This document shows positions 16,127 through 26,174 of a DNA stretch of 42,296 nt, piece after piece. The notes beneath the pieces were generated by a model. The model made no database searches and was not told the DNA's origin. It worked only from the letters and a program-made list of their open reading frames with translations. Source of the stretch: Chitinophagales bacterium. Its GTDB lineage: Bacteria > Bacteroidota > Bacteroidia > Chitinophagales > JADIYW01. The DNA lies in assembly GCA_017984135.1 (NCBI GenBank), contig JAGNZZ010000001.1, positions 29,856 through 72,151 of the forward strand. Reading direction: 5' to 3'. A program made the position numbers and the translations under genes. Position 1 is the first letter of the stretch; each line of letters begins with the position of its first letter.

Positions 16127-18760
16127 ATGGAAAATAAGTTATCGGCAAAAGAAATTCGTCAGGCATTTTTAGATTTTTTTAAAAATAAAGGACATCAAAT
16201 TGTTCCGTCAGCACCTTTAGTAGTAAAAAACGATCCAACTTTATTGTTTGTTAATTCAGGAATGGCACCTTTTAAAGACTATTTTTTAGGAATTGGAAAA
16301 CCTAGTCATCCGAGAATTGCTGATACTCAAAAATGTTTACGTGTTTCTGGAAAACACAACGATTTAGAGGAAGTTGGCGTTGATACTTATCATCATACTT
16401 TATTTGAGATGTTGGGAAATTGGAGCTTTGGTGATTATTTCAAAACAGAAGCCATTGCTTGGAGTTGGGAATTATTAACCGATGTGCTGAAATTAGAAAA
16501 AGACCGATTATATGTAACTATTTTCGAAGGTAATGAAACAGAAAATATCCCAAAAGATACAGAAGCTTACAATGAATGGAAAAAAGTGATTGCCGAAGAC
16601 AGAATTTTATTAGGTAATAAAAAAGATAATTTTTGGGAGATGGGCGACACTGGTCCATGTGGGCCATGTACAGAAATACATGTAGATTGTAGAAGCGATG
16701 AAGAACGTAAAGCGATAAATGGAGCAACATTAGTCAATGCAGATCATCCACAGGTGATTGAAATTTGGAATAATGTATTTATTCAGTTCAATAGAAAAAA
16801 AGATGGAAGTTTAGAAGTATTGCCGGCTAAACATGTAGATACTGGAATGGGATTTGAACGATTAGTTCGAGTATTGCAAGGAAAACTTTCCAATTACGAT
16901 ACAGATGTTTTTTCAGGAACGATAACAGCCACCGAAAATATTGTGCATAAAAAATATGATAGAAGTGACAGCAAAGAAGCCATTGCTTTTCGTGTATTAG
17001 CAGATCATATACGTGCTGTTGCCTTTACTATTTCTGACGGACAATTACCAAGTAATACTGGTGCCGGTTATGTTATTCGAAGAATATTACGTCGCGCTGT
17101 TCGATATTATTTCTCCTATTTAGATAGAAAAGAACCACTCTTGCATTTGCTTGTGCCTGTTTTGGCGACACAATTTGAAGAGGTGTTTCCTGAATTAAAA
17201 CAACAACAAGATTTTGTTGCAAAAGTTATTTTAGAAGAAGAAAATTCATTTTTAAAAACCTTAGAAAATGGACTTAAACGTTTAGATAGTATTATCAAAG
17301 AATCTAACAAAACAATTGAAGGAAAAGCCGCATTTGAATTATTAGATACGTATGGATTTCCTATAGATTTAACCAAATTAATTGCTCTCGAAAATGGATT
17401 AAATGTAGATGAGAATGAGTTTGAAATTGAACTACAAAAACAGAAAGATCGCAGCCGAGCCGCTACTGAATTAAGTGTGGACGATTGGATTACGTTACAC
17501 GAAGGAAAATCTGTTTTTGTTGGGTATAATACGTTAGAAGTTAAAGCAAAAATATTAAAATACAGAAAAATAAAATCTAAAGGCAAAGAACAATTTCAAT
17601 TGGTATTAAATGAAACTCCTTTTTATGCAGAAAGCGGTGGACAAGTAGGCGATACTGGTGTTTTCACGCTTGCTGATAATGAAATTATAATTGTAGATAC
17701 CAAAAAAGAAAATGACTTAATAGTACATTACGCCGATGAGCTTCCAACAGATTTAAGTGGCGAAGTTGTTGTAAAAGTAGATAAAATAAAGCGTCAAAAA
17801 ACAACAATCCATCATTCGGCTACACATTTATTGCAAGCAGCTTTGCAACAAGTATTAGGTAAACATATTGCCCAAAAAGGTTCCTTAAACAATAGCGAAT
17901 ATTTACGTTTCGATTTTTCTCATTTTTCAAAAATGACAAATGAAGAAATGGAACAAGTAGAAAATGTAGTGAATGGAAAAATAAGAGCCAATATTCCGGT
18001 GGTAATTAAAGAAATGTCAAAAGAAGATGCTACAAAATTAGGAGCGATGGCATTATTTGGTGAAAAATATGGAGATGTGGTACGTGTAGTAATTATGGAT
18101 GAAAAATATTCTGTTGAACTTTGTGGTGGTACACATGTTGGTGCTACCGGCGAATTAGGCTTATTTAAAATCACCTCAGAAAGTGCCGTGGCTGCAGGCG
18201 TTCGCCGAATAGAGGCTGTTTGTGGCGAGTTAGCTTTATCGTACGTTGACAATCAACTTCTTCAATTTAATTTCATTAAAGAAGCACTAAAAAATCCAAA
18301 AGATATTTTAAAATCAATTCAATCTTTACAGGATGAAAATTTTTCTTTGAAAAAAGAAATTGAAAAAAATCAGCATGAAAAAGTAGAAATTATCAAACAA
18401 CAATTACGCACAAAAATAACCAATAGAAATCACATTAATTTATTGATAGAAAAAGTGGAAGGCGTGAATGCTGATGGTTTGAAGAAAATTCAATTTGATT
18501 TAAGAAATGAATTTGAAAATTTATTTTTTGTAGCTACAACAATTGTAAATGACAAACCTCTATTATCAATCATACTTTCCGATGAGTTAGTGAAAGATAA
18601 AAAACTACATGCTGGAAATATGGTAAAAGAATTGGCAAAAGCTATTAAAGGTGGTGGTGGTGGCCAAGCATTTTATGCAACTGCTGGTGGAAATGATAGT
18701 GCTGGAATTGATACAGTTTTGAAACAAGCTGAAGAATTGTTTTTGGTGCAAACGAATTAA
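16127..18760 (+). CDS. alaS: Alanine-tRNA ligase
   Basis: 877 residues, standard length. It charges tRNA-Ala and edits mischarged Ser/Gly. The class II catalytic core opens the protein (RQAFLDFFKNKGHQIVPSAPL, then FVNSGMAPFKDYF). The editing domain has its zinc ligands: HHSATH at about residues 562-567 and CGGTH near 666. The C-terminal C-Ala domain ends with the Gly-rich KGGGGGQAFYATAGG, whose Gly run is typical of DHHA1 domains. The protein begins exactly at the conserved N-terminus, close behind a TAnnTTTG element. Confidence 0.98.
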   Translation: MENKLSAKEIRQAFLDFFKNKGHQIVPSAPLVVKNDPTLLFVNSGMAPFKDYFLGIGKPSHPRIADTQKCLRVSGKHNDLEEVGVDTYHHTLFEMLGNWSFGDYFKTEAIAWSWELLTDVLKLEKDRLYVTIFEGNETENIPKDTEAYNEWKKVIAEDRILLGNKKDNFWEMGDTGPCGPCTEIHVDCRSDEERKAINGATLVNADHPQVIEIWNNVFIQFNRKKDGSLEVLPAKHVDTGMGFERLVRVLQGKLSNYDTDVFSGTITATENIVHKKYDRSDSKEAIAFRVLADHIRAVAFTISDGQLPSNTGAGYVIRRILRRAVRYYFSYLDRKEPLLHLLVPVLATQFEEVFPELKQQQDFVAKVILEEENSFLKTLENGLKRLDSIIKESNKTIEGKAAFELLDTYGFPIDLTKLIALENGLNVDENEFEIELQKQKDRSRAATELSVDDWITLHEGKSVFVGYNTLEVKAKILKYRKIKSKGKEQFQLVLNETPFYAESGGQVGDTGVFTLADNEIIIVDTKKENDLIVHYADELPTDLSGEVVVKVDKIKRQKTTIHHSATHLLQAALQQVLGKHIAQKGSLNNSEYLRFDFSHFSKMTNEEMEQVENVVNGKIRANIPVVIKEMSKEDATKLGAMALFGEKYGDVVRVVIMDEKYSVELCGGTHVGATGELGLFKITSESAVAAGVRRIEAVCGELALSYVDNQLLQFNFIKEALKNPKDILKSIQSLQDENFSLKKEIEKNQHEKVEIIKQQLRTKITNRNHINLLIEKVEGVNADGLKKIQFDLRNEFENLFFVATTIVNDKPLLSIILSDELVKDKKLHAGNMVKELAKAIKGGGGGQAFYATAGGNDSAGIDTVLKQAEELFLVQTN

Positions 18761-18785
18761 TTATCCTAAATTATTATAAAAAATA

Positions 18786-18805
18786 AGGCTGCCTCTCGGC
18801 AGCCT
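18786..18805. terminator. Hairpin terminator between alaS and lipoprotein gene
   Basis: Perfect 8-bp GC-rich stem AGGCTGCC / GGCAGCCT with TCTC loop. On the minus strand it is followed by a T-rich run, so it clearly ends the lipoprotein gene; on the plus strand no T-run follows, so its effect on alaS is uncertain. Confidence 0.75.
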
Positions 18806-18829
18806 ATGAATGTTATGTAACCAAATAAT

Positions 18830-19600
18830 TTAATAATATGAATAACAGGTTTTTGCCGCTCCAATGGAGTTATTCATTGTTACTGAAATCACTCGTTGTT
18901 GCTCATCTAACTCATACGAATAAGTAGTTTTATTTAATCCTACTTCTTCCGTTTTTACTAAGTTTTCAGAACTTTTTCCTAAATAATTTTTACCCATATT
19001 TGCATTTCCAATGGTGTTTTTGGAGTCTTTAATGTATTGGTAAATTACGTTGTTTTCAAATTTTCCACCACCAAAAGAAAATCCGTTATTCGTGGCAGTT
19101 ATTATATTTTTTCCATCATTGTTTAGTGTTGCTTCGTTGCTGAAATCAATCATTTCCATTGTGTGTTTAGAAACAAATCCATTGGCATCGTATATAAAAG
19201 AAGATGAATTGCAATTTGAAGTATTTCCGGTATAAAATCCAGCACTATTTATTGGATAAATTCTTGGATTGGAAGTGCAGTTTAATCGTATTGTTCCATT
19301 CGGTAATGTTTCTTCGAGTTCGTGTTTAGGTTCGTTACTTCTATATTCTAATACTTTATTCGATAAATAAGTATATTCAAAATAATAGGAATGTCCATCT
19401 TCTAAAAATTCTATTTTAGAAACTCTTTTTTGACTATCATAATAATACGTTTCAGAATTATGGTTGGAGTATATTTTTGTTTTAACTAAGACATCCGTTA
19501 AGGATGCTTGTTTAGTATTGGTAATCAATTTTTCCTTCTGACAACTTACAAGCGTAGAAGTAACTATTACCATTAATAATAACAGATTGTTTTGAAACAT
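18830..19600 (-). CDS. Predicted lipoprotein with YD/RHS-like repeats
   Basis: 256 residues with a lipoprotein signal (LLLLMVIVTSTLVSCQKE). The mature part contains spaced strands such as YYYDSQKRVSKIEF, FIYDANGFVSKHTM and YSYELDEQQRVISVTM, the pattern of YD/RHS-like or DUF4595-like repeats in surface lipoproteins of Bacteroidota. No catalytic residues are evident. Function unknown; likely exposed on the outer membrane or in the periplasm. Confidence 0.65.
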   Translation of the reverse strand: MFQNNLLLLMVIVTSTLVSCQKEKLITNTKQASLTDVLVKTKIYSNHNSETYYYDSQKRVSKIEFLEDGHSYYFEYTYLSNKVLEYRSNEPKHELEETLPNGTIRLNCTSNPRIYPINSAGFYTGNTSNCNSSSFIYDANGFVSKHTMEMIDFSNEATLNNDGKNIITATNNGFSFGGGKFENNVIYQYIKDSKNTIGNANMGKNYLGKSSENLVKTEEVGLNKTTYSYELDEQQRVISVTMNNSIGAAKTCYSYY

Positions 19601-19816
19601 AAAAACCTACTAAAGAAAAAAAATAAAAAACCCAATTTCAAAATTATATAAAATTAGTGAAAATTGGTTGTTGTATCTACTTGTAAATCAATATTTTAAC
19701 AAGATTCATTTTTTAATACATTGACAATCAGTTTGTTATAATATGTGTAAAGAATATTTTTTAACAAATTTCACTTTTCAATAATGTTCAAATATGTATC
19801 TTTACTTAATTATAGT

Positions 19817-21259
19817 ATGGAAATTTACGATAAATACGAGATTGTCATTGGGTTAGAAGTGCATGTGCAATTAAATACAAAAACTAAAATATTTGCTGGC
19901 GATGAAGCTGATTTTGGAGCTGCGCCCAATACACATATAAGCCCAATTACCTTGGGTTTGCCTGGTGTTTTGCCAAAATTAAATAAAGCAGTTTTAGAAA
20001 AAGCCATTAAATTAGGAATTGCCTTAAATTGTACGATTAATGAAGAAAACCATTTTGCCCGTAAAAATTATTTTTATGCAGATTTACCTAAAGGCTATCA
20101 AATATCACAAGATGCTTTGCCTATTTGTGTAGGTGGATATGTAGAAATAATTGTACAAAATGTAGCAAAAAAAATTGCATTGACTCGTATTCACATGGAA
20201 GAAGATGCCGGAAAAAACAATCATGAATTAGATGAAAATTTTTCATTAATTGATTTGAATCGGGCAGGTGTTCCATTATTGGAAGTAGTATCAGAACCAG
20301 ATATTCGCAGTAGTGATGAAGCGTATGCCTATGTTACAGAACTACGTAAATTGGTTCGATATTTAGATATTTGTGATGGCAACATGGAAGAAGGTTCCAT
20401 GCGTTGTGATGCCAACGTTTCTGTTCGGTTGAGAGGCGAAACTACGTATAGAAATCGAGTGGAAGTGAAAAATATGAATTCTATTCGCAATGTGAAACGT
20501 GCCATTGATGTAGAAGTAAAACGTCAAATAGATTTATATGAAGCAGGTGCAACCATTGAACAAGAAACACGAAGTTTTAACCAAGTAGATGCGACTAGTT
20601 TTACGTTGCGCACCAAAGAAAATGCACAAGATTATCGCTATTTCCCAGAGCCTGATTTGCCACCTGTAATCATTCATCCTCAAACTATTCAAGACATTAG
20701 AAATGCCATGCCGGCTTTGCCGAAAGAAATTCAAGCGCAATTGCACGTAAACTATCATTTATCTGATTATGATGCATATTTATTGAGTGAAGAAAAAGAT
20801 ATTTCTGCTTATTTTTTTCAACTTATTCAACATACTTCGAATTATAAGGCAGCAGCCAATTGGATAAATAATGAAATTAAATCTTATTTGAATGAGAGCC
20901 ATTTGACCTTTACGCAACTTCCTGTTACCACTCTTCAATTAGCTGAAATCATTCAGTTGGTTGATGATAATATTGTCAGTTCATCCGGCGCAAAATCTAT
21001 TTTTAAAGTCATGTGTGAAGGCGATAATTCTTCAGCTATTGCTATTGCTGAAAAATTAAATTTTATCCAATCCAATAACGAGGACGAACTAAATACTTGG
21101 ATAGAGCAAGCATTTGCTAAATTTCCCGATAAAATATTAGAATATAGAAATGGTAAAAAAGGGAATTTAAATTTATTTATTGGAGAAGTGATGAAATTAT
21201 CTCGCGGAAGTGCTGATCCCAAAAAACTGACCACTTTATTACTCGAAAAGTTGGGATAA
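19817..21259 (+). CDS. gatB: Asp-tRNA(Asn)/Glu-tRNA(Gln) amidotransferase subunit B
   Basis: 480 residues. GatB phosphorylates and amidates misacylated Glu-tRNA(Gln) or Asp-tRNA(Asn) within GatCAB. Marks are YEIVIGLEVHVQLNTKTKIF, the family signature YFYADLPKGYQISQ, DLNRAGVPLLEVVSEPDIRS, and EEGSMRCDANVSVR, with a C-terminal YqeY-like helical tail. The frame opens at 19784 but MEIYDKYEIVIGLE at 19817 matches the family start, and TATCTTTA, one base off a -7 element, lies just before it. gatA and gatC are not in the window. Confidence 0.97.
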   Translation: MEIYDKYEIVIGLEVHVQLNTKTKIFAGDEADFGAAPNTHISPITLGLPGVLPKLNKAVLEKAIKLGIALNCTINEENHFARKNYFYADLPKGYQISQDALPICVGGYVEIIVQNVAKKIALTRIHMEEDAGKNNHELDENFSLIDLNRAGVPLLEVVSEPDIRSSDEAYAYVTELRKLVRYLDICDGNMEEGSMRCDANVSVRLRGETTYRNRVEVKNMNSIRNVKRAIDVEVKRQIDLYEAGATIEQETRSFNQVDATSFTLRTKENAQDYRYFPEPDLPPVIIHPQTIQDIRNAMPALPKEIQAQLHVNYHLSDYDAYLLSEEKDISAYFFQLIQHTSNYKAAANWINNEIKSYLNESHLTFTQLPVTTLQLAEIIQLVDDNIVSSSGAKSIFKVMCEGDNSSAIAIAEKLNFIQSNNEDELNTWIEQAFAKFPDKILEYRNGKKGNLNLFIGEVMKLSRGSADPKKLTTLLLEKLG

Positions 21260-21325
21260 AAAAAATAAGCGCATATTTAACCCATTTTGTGGAAAATTTA
21301 TACTACTTTTTCTTCAATAGAATAA

Positions 21326-21333
21326 TACATTTG
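21326..21333 (+). promoter_or_regulatory. Probable -7 element of parE (TACATTTG)
   Basis: Matches TAnnTTTG, 23 bases before the start codon at 21357. No TTG at the -33 distance. Confidence 0.35.
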
Positions 21334-21356
21334 TTCTTGTAAAATTTATTTTTTTT

Positions 21357-23222
21357 ATGGCTGAAAATCAATATACCGAAGATAATATACGTTCCTTAGA
21401 TTGGAAAGAACACATTCGTTTGCGACCTGGTATGTACATTGGAAAATTAGGAGATGGCTCAGCTCCGGATGATGGCATTTATGTTTTATTAAAAGAAATA
21501 GTGGATAACTCTATCGACGAATTTGTGATGGGAAATGGCAGACATATTGATATCTCCATTAAAGACAAAATGGTTACTGTTCGAGATTATGGACGTGGTA
21601 TTCCATTAGGTGCGGTAGTTGATTGTGTTTCCAAAATTAATACTGGTGGAAAATACGATTCACGAGCTTTTCAAAAATCAGTAGGATTAAATGGTGTAGG
21701 TACAAAAGCAGTGAATGCATTGTCCACCTATTTTAAAGTAGAATCTGTTAGAGATGGCGAAGTAAAAATAGCCGAATTTGATAAAGGAGAATTGATTAAT
21801 GACCACAAAATTGCTAAAACAACGGATAAAAATGGAACTAAATTTCAATTTCATGCGGATAATTCCATTTTCAAAAATTTCCATTATGTTACTGAATTTA
21901 TACAAGAACAATTGTGGAATTATGCATATTTAAATTCAGGATTAACTATCAATTTTAATGGTGAAAAGTTTGTTTCTAAAGATGGATTGAAAGATTTATT
22001 GACTAAAAAAACAAATGAAGCAGAATTGCGCTATCCCATTATTCATTTAAAAGATAATGATATTGAAATAGCACTAACTCACAACAGCCAATATGGTGAA
22101 GAATATTATTCCTTTGTAAACGGACAATATACTACACAAGGCGGAACTCATTTAGCGGCATTTAAAGAAGCGATTGTAAAAACGGTTCGTGAATTTTATA
22201 AAAAACAATTTGATGCATCGGATATTAGACAAGCAATAGTAGGTGCTGTAGCTATTAAAGTACAAGAACCTGTTTTTGAATCACAAACAAAAACAAAATT
22301 AGGCTCACAAAATATGTGGGAAAATGGACCTAGTTTAAAATCGTTCGTCAATGATTTTGTAAAAGATAAATTAGATTCATTTTTACATAAAAATTCAACC
22401 ATTGCAGAAGCTTTATTAAAACGTATCCAACAATCAGAACGGGAACGAAAAGATTTATCTGGTATCAGAAAATTAGCCAATGAACGAGCAAAATCTGCCA
22501 ATTTACACAATAAAAAACTTAGAGATTGTAGAGTTCATTATTCCGATGAAAAAAATGAATTACATACCGAAACGACCTTATTTATTACAGAAGGTGATTC
22601 TGCTTCTGGCTCAATTACTAAAGCAAGAAATCCTTTAACACAAGCTGTTTTTTCACTTCGTGGAAAACCTTTAAATTGTTATGGTTTGACAAAAAAAATT
22701 GTCTATCAAAATGAAGAATTTAATTTATTGCAACATGCTTTAGATATTGAAGAAGATGTAGATAATTTGCGTTATAACAATGTGGTAATTGCTACGGATG
22801 CCGATGTGGATGGCATGCATATTCGTTTGTTGTTAATGACATTTTTCTTACAGTTTTTTCCTGATTTAGTTAAGAAAGGACATTTGTATGTTTTAATTAC
22901 ACCATTGTTCCGCGTGCGCGATAAAAAAGAAACTTTTTATTGTTATTCTGAACAAGAAAAACAAAAAGCAATTAATAAATTAAAAGGCAAGCCTGAAATT
23001 ACCAGATTTAAAGGATTGGGAGAGATTTCACCCAATGAATTTGAACAGTTTATTAATGAAAATATTCGTTTAGAACCTGTAGTTCTAAAAAGCAATCAAA
23101 GTATTGAGCAATTGTTGGAATATTATATGGGAAAAAACACACCCGACAGACAACTTTTCATCATTAATAATTTGAAAGTAGAGAAAGATGATATTGAAGA
23201 AGAGGTATTGGTAGAAGCGTAG
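21357..23222 (+). CDS. parE: DNA topoisomerase IV subunit B
   Basis: 621-residue type II topoisomerase ATPase subunit. GHKL ATPase motifs are present: EIVDNSIDE with the catalytic Glu, VRDYGRGIP and [14 protein letters not shown]. The TOPRIM domain has EGDSASG (about residue 412) and [13 protein letters not shown] (about 481). Length and the opening [24 protein letters not shown] match ParE of Bacteroidota rather than GyrB. In this lineage parC often follows; here the next gene is an unrelated converging lipoprotein 1 bp away, so parC must be elsewhere. Confidence 0.93.
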   Translation: MAENQYTEDNIRSLDWKEHIRLRPGMYIGKLGDGSAPDDGIYVLLKEIVDNSIDEFVMGNGRHIDISIKDKMVTVRDYGRGIPLGAVVDCVSKINTGGKYDSRAFQKSVGLNGVGTKAVNALSTYFKVESVRDGEVKIAEFDKGELINDHKIAKTTDKNGTKFQFHADNSIFKNFHYVTEFIQEQLWNYAYLNSGLTINFNGEKFVSKDGLKDLLTKKTNEAELRYPIIHLKDNDIEIALTHNSQYGEEYYSFVNGQYTTQGGTHLAAFKEAIVKTVREFYKKQFDASDIRQAIVGAVAIKVQEPVFESQTKTKLGSQNMWENGPSLKSFVNDFVKDKLDSFLHKNSTIAEALLKRIQQSERERKDLSGIRKLANERAKSANLHNKKLRDCRVHYSDEKNELHTETTLFITEGDSASGSITKARNPLTQAVFSLRGKPLNCYGLTKKIVYQNEEFNLLQHALDIEEDVDNLRYNNVVIATDADVDGMHIRLLLMTFFLQFFPDLVKKGHLYVLITPLFRVRDKKETFYCYSEQEKQKAINKLKGKPEITRFKGLGEISPNEFEQFINENIRLEPVVLKSNQSIEQLLEYYMGKNTPDRQLFIINNLKVEKDDIEEEVLVEA

Positions 23223-23223
23223 T

Positions 23224-23781
23224 TTATTGCAATAAATATTCGATGGTTACACCATAATCTTCGGTGAAATTCTTGAGCCCAATTGTATAGTCAAAATTTT
23301 CATCAAGTTTTGAATCCTTAAACCTTGCGCGCCATATAAGGAAATTGCCATTGTCATTGTTTATAGCATCGAAGTTGTTGTCGAAATATTTTTTGAGAGA
23401 TTGGTATAACTCTTTTTCCTGTATAGAATCATTTAAAAAAACATCTGCAGTAATAATATCTAATTGATTATTTCCATTGAAAAAATATTGCAAGTTAGCA
23501 TACTCCACAAATTGAGAAGAATCCACAGGAAATGAAAGTTCATAAAACAAATGATCAGAAGTGGTTTCAAACAATTTAGAAGACTCTACTTTTTGAACTG
23601 CATCTACATCCATATTAAAATTTAAACCACGAAACACACCATTTTCATTCAATTTCATCATCGTTGAAAAATATGGAGAAGTAATTTTAATGTCAGAATT
23701 ATTTTTTTTATGCTTGCAAGCAATCATGCACAAAACAACGATATAAAGGATGCTAACTATTTTAGTGGATTTTTGTTGCAT
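23224..23781 (-). CDS. Predicted lipoprotein, unknown function
   Basis: 185 residues. Lipoprotein signal IVSILYIVVLCMIACKHKK, then a mature part of mixed strands and helices (NENGVFRGLNFNMDVDAVQKVES; LYQSLKKYFDNNFDAIN). The GVFRGLNFNMD segment resembles lipoproteins in which the family repeats a 'G..FG.s..ev...' motif, but I do not recognise a named family. It sits downstream of the MerR gene in the same direction and ends 1 bp from parE. Confidence 0.6.
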   Translation of the reverse strand: MQQKSTKIVSILYIVVLCMIACKHKKNNSDIKITSPYFSTMMKLNENGVFRGLNFNMDVDAVQKVESSKLFETTSDHLFYELSFPVDSSQFVEYANLQYFFNGNNQLDIITADVFLNDSIQEKELYQSLKKYFDNNFDAINNDNGNFLIWRARFKDSKLDENFDYTIGLKNFTEDYGVTIEYLLQ

Positions 23782-23847
23782 GTTATTTTATGTGTTTTTT
23801 CAATCAATTAAAACTTAAATTTCATTGCGAATAATCGGATTTCACAT

Positions 23848-24186
23848 CTACAACTCATTATACATTGTTTCTAAAAATTTTCGAATGTTTTTGAGTCGTG
23901 ATATAATTTCAGCATTATTGTCCATATTTTCGGTATTTCCTTCTTTTAATTTTTTCTTCGCACCTTCTAAGGTATATCCTTTTTCTTTCACCAAGTGATA
24001 AATTAGCCTAAAATTCTCGATATCTTTTTTAGTATATAGTCGATTTCCTTTTTGAGTTTTGCGTGGTTTTAAAATATCAAATTCAGTTTCCCAAAATCGA
24101 ATTAAAGACGCAGCTACATTAAATTGTTTAGCCACTTCACTAATGCTAAAATACATTTTCTCTATTTCTTTCTCTTTGTAAGGCAT
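23848..24186 (-). CDS. MerR-family transcriptional regulator
   Basis: 112 residues. The N-terminal winged helix begins YFSISEVAKQFNVAASLIRFWETEF, followed by KGNRLYTKKDIENFRLIYHLVKEKGYTLEGAKKKL, a clear MerR-type DNA-binding domain. The short C-terminal helix (ISRLKNIRKFLETMYNEL) is a dimerisation coil with no metal-binding Cys and no ligand domain. This small single-domain type often accompanies the M23 peptidase gene in Bacteroidota, as here (134 bp apart, same strand). Targets unknown. Confidence 0.9.
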   Translation of the reverse strand: MPYKEKEIEKMYFSISEVAKQFNVAASLIRFWETEFDILKPRKTQKGNRLYTKKDIENFRLIYHLVKEKGYTLEGAKKKLKEGNTENMDNNAEIISRLKNIRKFLETMYNEL

Positions 24187-24319
24187 ATTCTATTGTATAA
24201 ATGAAATAATTTAGTAATGAAATAATTCAATAATGTGATGATTTATGAATTGAGTAATGATAAAGTTTGACTGGAATTTAGACATACTATTTTTAGTGTT
24301 TTAGAAAAAAAATATAAAA

Positions 24320-25291
24320 TTAATCAAACGCTTGATTACTTTGTTCGGCAATTTTAACTAATTGATTATATTGTTCAGGTGATAAATCGTTAAAGAAATA
24401 ATTGACTGGATCTATTTTAACTCCATTTTTCCAAACTTCGTAATGGCAATGCGGTCCAGTAGATTTTCCAGTACTTCCTACTAGTGCTATGGTTTGACCA
24501 CGTTTTACTTTTTCGCCGGCATGTACCAAAATTTTGCTATTATGTCCATACAGTGTTTCATATCCATAACCATGATTGATGACTACTTTGTTTCCATAAC
24601 CATCGCCTTGCGAACCAGCGATTTCCACAACACCATCACCAGTGGCATATACAGGCGTTCCGGTTTCGGCAGTAAAATCTAAGCCAGCATGCATGCGAGG
24701 CGTTTTATAAACAGGATCAATTCGAAAGCCAAAACCAGATGCGATTCTTTTTAAATCTTCATTCGAAATAGGTTGAATGGCAGGAATACTTGCCAGCATT
24801 GCTTCTTTGCTTTTTATTAGCTTTGTAAGTTGATCATGCGATTTGGATTGCACGTATGCTTTTTTTTCCAGTTGTTCTAATTTGATTAAGGTTTGACTAA
24901 TAATTTTTGCTTCGGGTAAATTTTTGAGTTCTGCATAAATTTTAGATTTATTAATGCCACCACTTCGCAAGTTATCTGGCAAAGGTTCTGATTCAAAAAT
25001 AACCCGATAAATATTGTCATCTCTTTCACCTAAATCTTGAATTACTTTGGTGAGTTCGTTTACGCGTTTATCTAAAATGTCATATTTTTCTTCCATTTTT
25101 TGCATCTCAATTTTTCGGCTCTGCACCTCAGGATTATCAAAAGCACTGTAACCTAAAATCATTGCCAAGAAACCAAAGAAAAAAGCAGAAGTAAAAAATC
25201 CGGCAATTTGTAAAATACGTTGCCCAATACTCAATTTGTATTTTTCGTATTTAAGCGTATTGGGATTATAAAAGTATTTTTCTCTTTTCAT
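24320..25291 (-). CDS. M23 family murein endopeptidase (LytM-like)
   Basis: 323 residues. One N-terminal membrane segment (IAGFFTSAFFFGFLAMILGYS), a coiled-coil stretch (about residues 60-150) and a C-terminal peptidase M23 domain. Zinc ligands are visible as HAGLDF and HCHYE, with the conserved GNKVVINHGYGYETLYGH and KRGQTIALVGSTGKSTGPH. All ligands are kept, so it should be an active D,D-endopeptidase cutting peptidoglycan cross-links in the periplasm. Upstream neighbour in transcription is the accessory block; downstream is the MerR gene. Confidence 0.95.
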   Translation of the reverse strand: MKREKYFYNPNTLKYEKYKLSIGQRILQIAGFFTSAFFFGFLAMILGYSAFDNPEVQSRKIEMQKMEEKYDILDKRVNELTKVIQDLGERDDNIYRVIFESEPLPDNLRSGGINKSKIYAELKNLPEAKIISQTLIKLEQLEKKAYVQSKSHDQLTKLIKSKEAMLASIPAIQPISNEDLKRIASGFGFRIDPVYKTPRMHAGLDFTAETGTPVYATGDGVVEIAGSQGDGYGNKVVINHGYGYETLYGHNSKILVHAGEKVKRGQTIALVGSTGKSTGPHCHYEVWKNGVKIDPVNYFFNDLSPEQYNQLVKIAEQSNQAFD

Positions 25292-25672
25292 TCAAAAAAG
25301 CATACTCAAAAGTAAGATTAATCTAATACTTTTCCAAAGGAAAGCAACTATTTGGTATTCATTAAATTAGTGTAACAAAGTAGTAGATTAACAATGTAAA
25401 TTATTTTTTATAGGTGTTGTATTGTTTAAAATGGAAACAAATTTTATAGGATAATTTACGACTTGTAAGAATGCTTACTTTTTTTGATAAGCGTGGTGCC
25501 AATTTTTATCACGTGTTTTGATGCTGACTATATTTTTTTTATCTATTCTTACTCGAATAGTGAAAACCTATTTTGGAACAATCCATTATCCAAACTGCCC
25601 AAATTTGTTATCTAAATTTTATGTATAATGTTCAAATTTTAAGATATATATATATATATATATGATTGATTT
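25292..25672. other. Gene-free region with (AT)10 microsatellite
   Basis: 381 bases with no credible coding sequence. The only salient feature is a run of ten AT dinucleotides at 25644-25663, 10 bp from the acetyltransferase stop. This is the left border of the accessory block; no attachment-like repeat is visible at the border. Confidence 0.6.
25644..25663. repeat. (AT)10 dinucleotide repeat
   Basis: Twenty bases of perfectly alternating AT, self-complementary, just beyond the 3' end of the GNAT gene. It may form a cruciform or vary in length by slippage. Confidence 0.9.
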
Positions 25673-26113
25673 TTATGCATTGAGCGTTGTCCAGTTATTA
25701 TATGTCATTTCAAATTTGATTTCTTTTGTTCCGTGTGTACCAACTTCTGTCCAGCCTGCTTTTCTGTAAAACCGTTCTGCTCTTGTATTAAAAGCGGTTC
25801 CTAACCAAACTTTTTCTTTTGTTTGTGTAAAATACCAGTCCAACATAGTTTTGTGCAACAGTTGTCCAATACCTTTTTTTTCAAAGTTTGGATCCAAAAA
25901 TAAGGCCCAAATATTATTTTCTTTCAAGTCTGCAATTGCAAATCCTACAATTTGTTTGTCAATTTCAAAAACCCATCCTTTTCCTCTTACTGTAATAAAT
26001 TCTTCGCAATCTTGGTCTGTCACTAAGTTTGGGTTTGACAAAGTATTTTCTGTTACAGAATTTCTAACAATTTGAATTTGTTTTATGTCGTCAATTTTTG
26101 CTTCTCTAATCAT
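25673..26113 (-). CDS. GNAT-family N-acetyltransferase
   Basis: 146 residues. GNAT fold: MIREAKIDDIKQIQIVRNSV at the start, the strand IVGFAIADLKENNIWALFLDPNFEKKGIGQLLHKTMLDWY containing the acetyl-CoA loop (KKGIGQLL) and the closing FYRKAGWTEVG. Substrate unknown; single-gene acetyltransferases like this are common passengers in accessory DNA. The last gene of the minus-strand accessory block, 55 bp downstream of the membrane protein gene and preceded by an attC-like repeat. Confidence 0.9.
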   Translation of the reverse strand: MIREAKIDDIKQIQIVRNSVTENTLSNPNLVTDQDCEEFITVRGKGWVFEIDKQIVGFAIADLKENNIWALFLDPNFEKKGIGQLLHKTMLDWYFTQTKEKVWLGTAFNTRAERFYRKAGWTEVGTHGTKEIKFEMTYNNWTTLNA

Positions 26114-26135
26114 CCTAATTTTTTTTATTGCTGTC

Positions 26136-26174
26136 TGTCAACTGTTGTTCAATATTTGGCAAATGCAGTTAGTT
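26136..26174 (-). repeat. Weak attC-like repeat 2
   Basis: Imperfect dyad at the 3' end of the small membrane-protein gene. Outer pieces TGTCAAC and GTTAGTT are near the integron core patterns but not exact. The inner half TTTGGCAAATGCAGTTAG lines up with TTTGCCAAACTGATGTTAG of the repeat at 27203-27255, in the same orientation, which is the main reason to list it. Confidence 0.35.

Noticed and set aside
19721-19742. TTGACA ... TATAAT sigma70-like promoter before gatB
   Set aside because: Only 10 bases separate the hexamers instead of about 17, and the host uses TAnnTTTG promoters.
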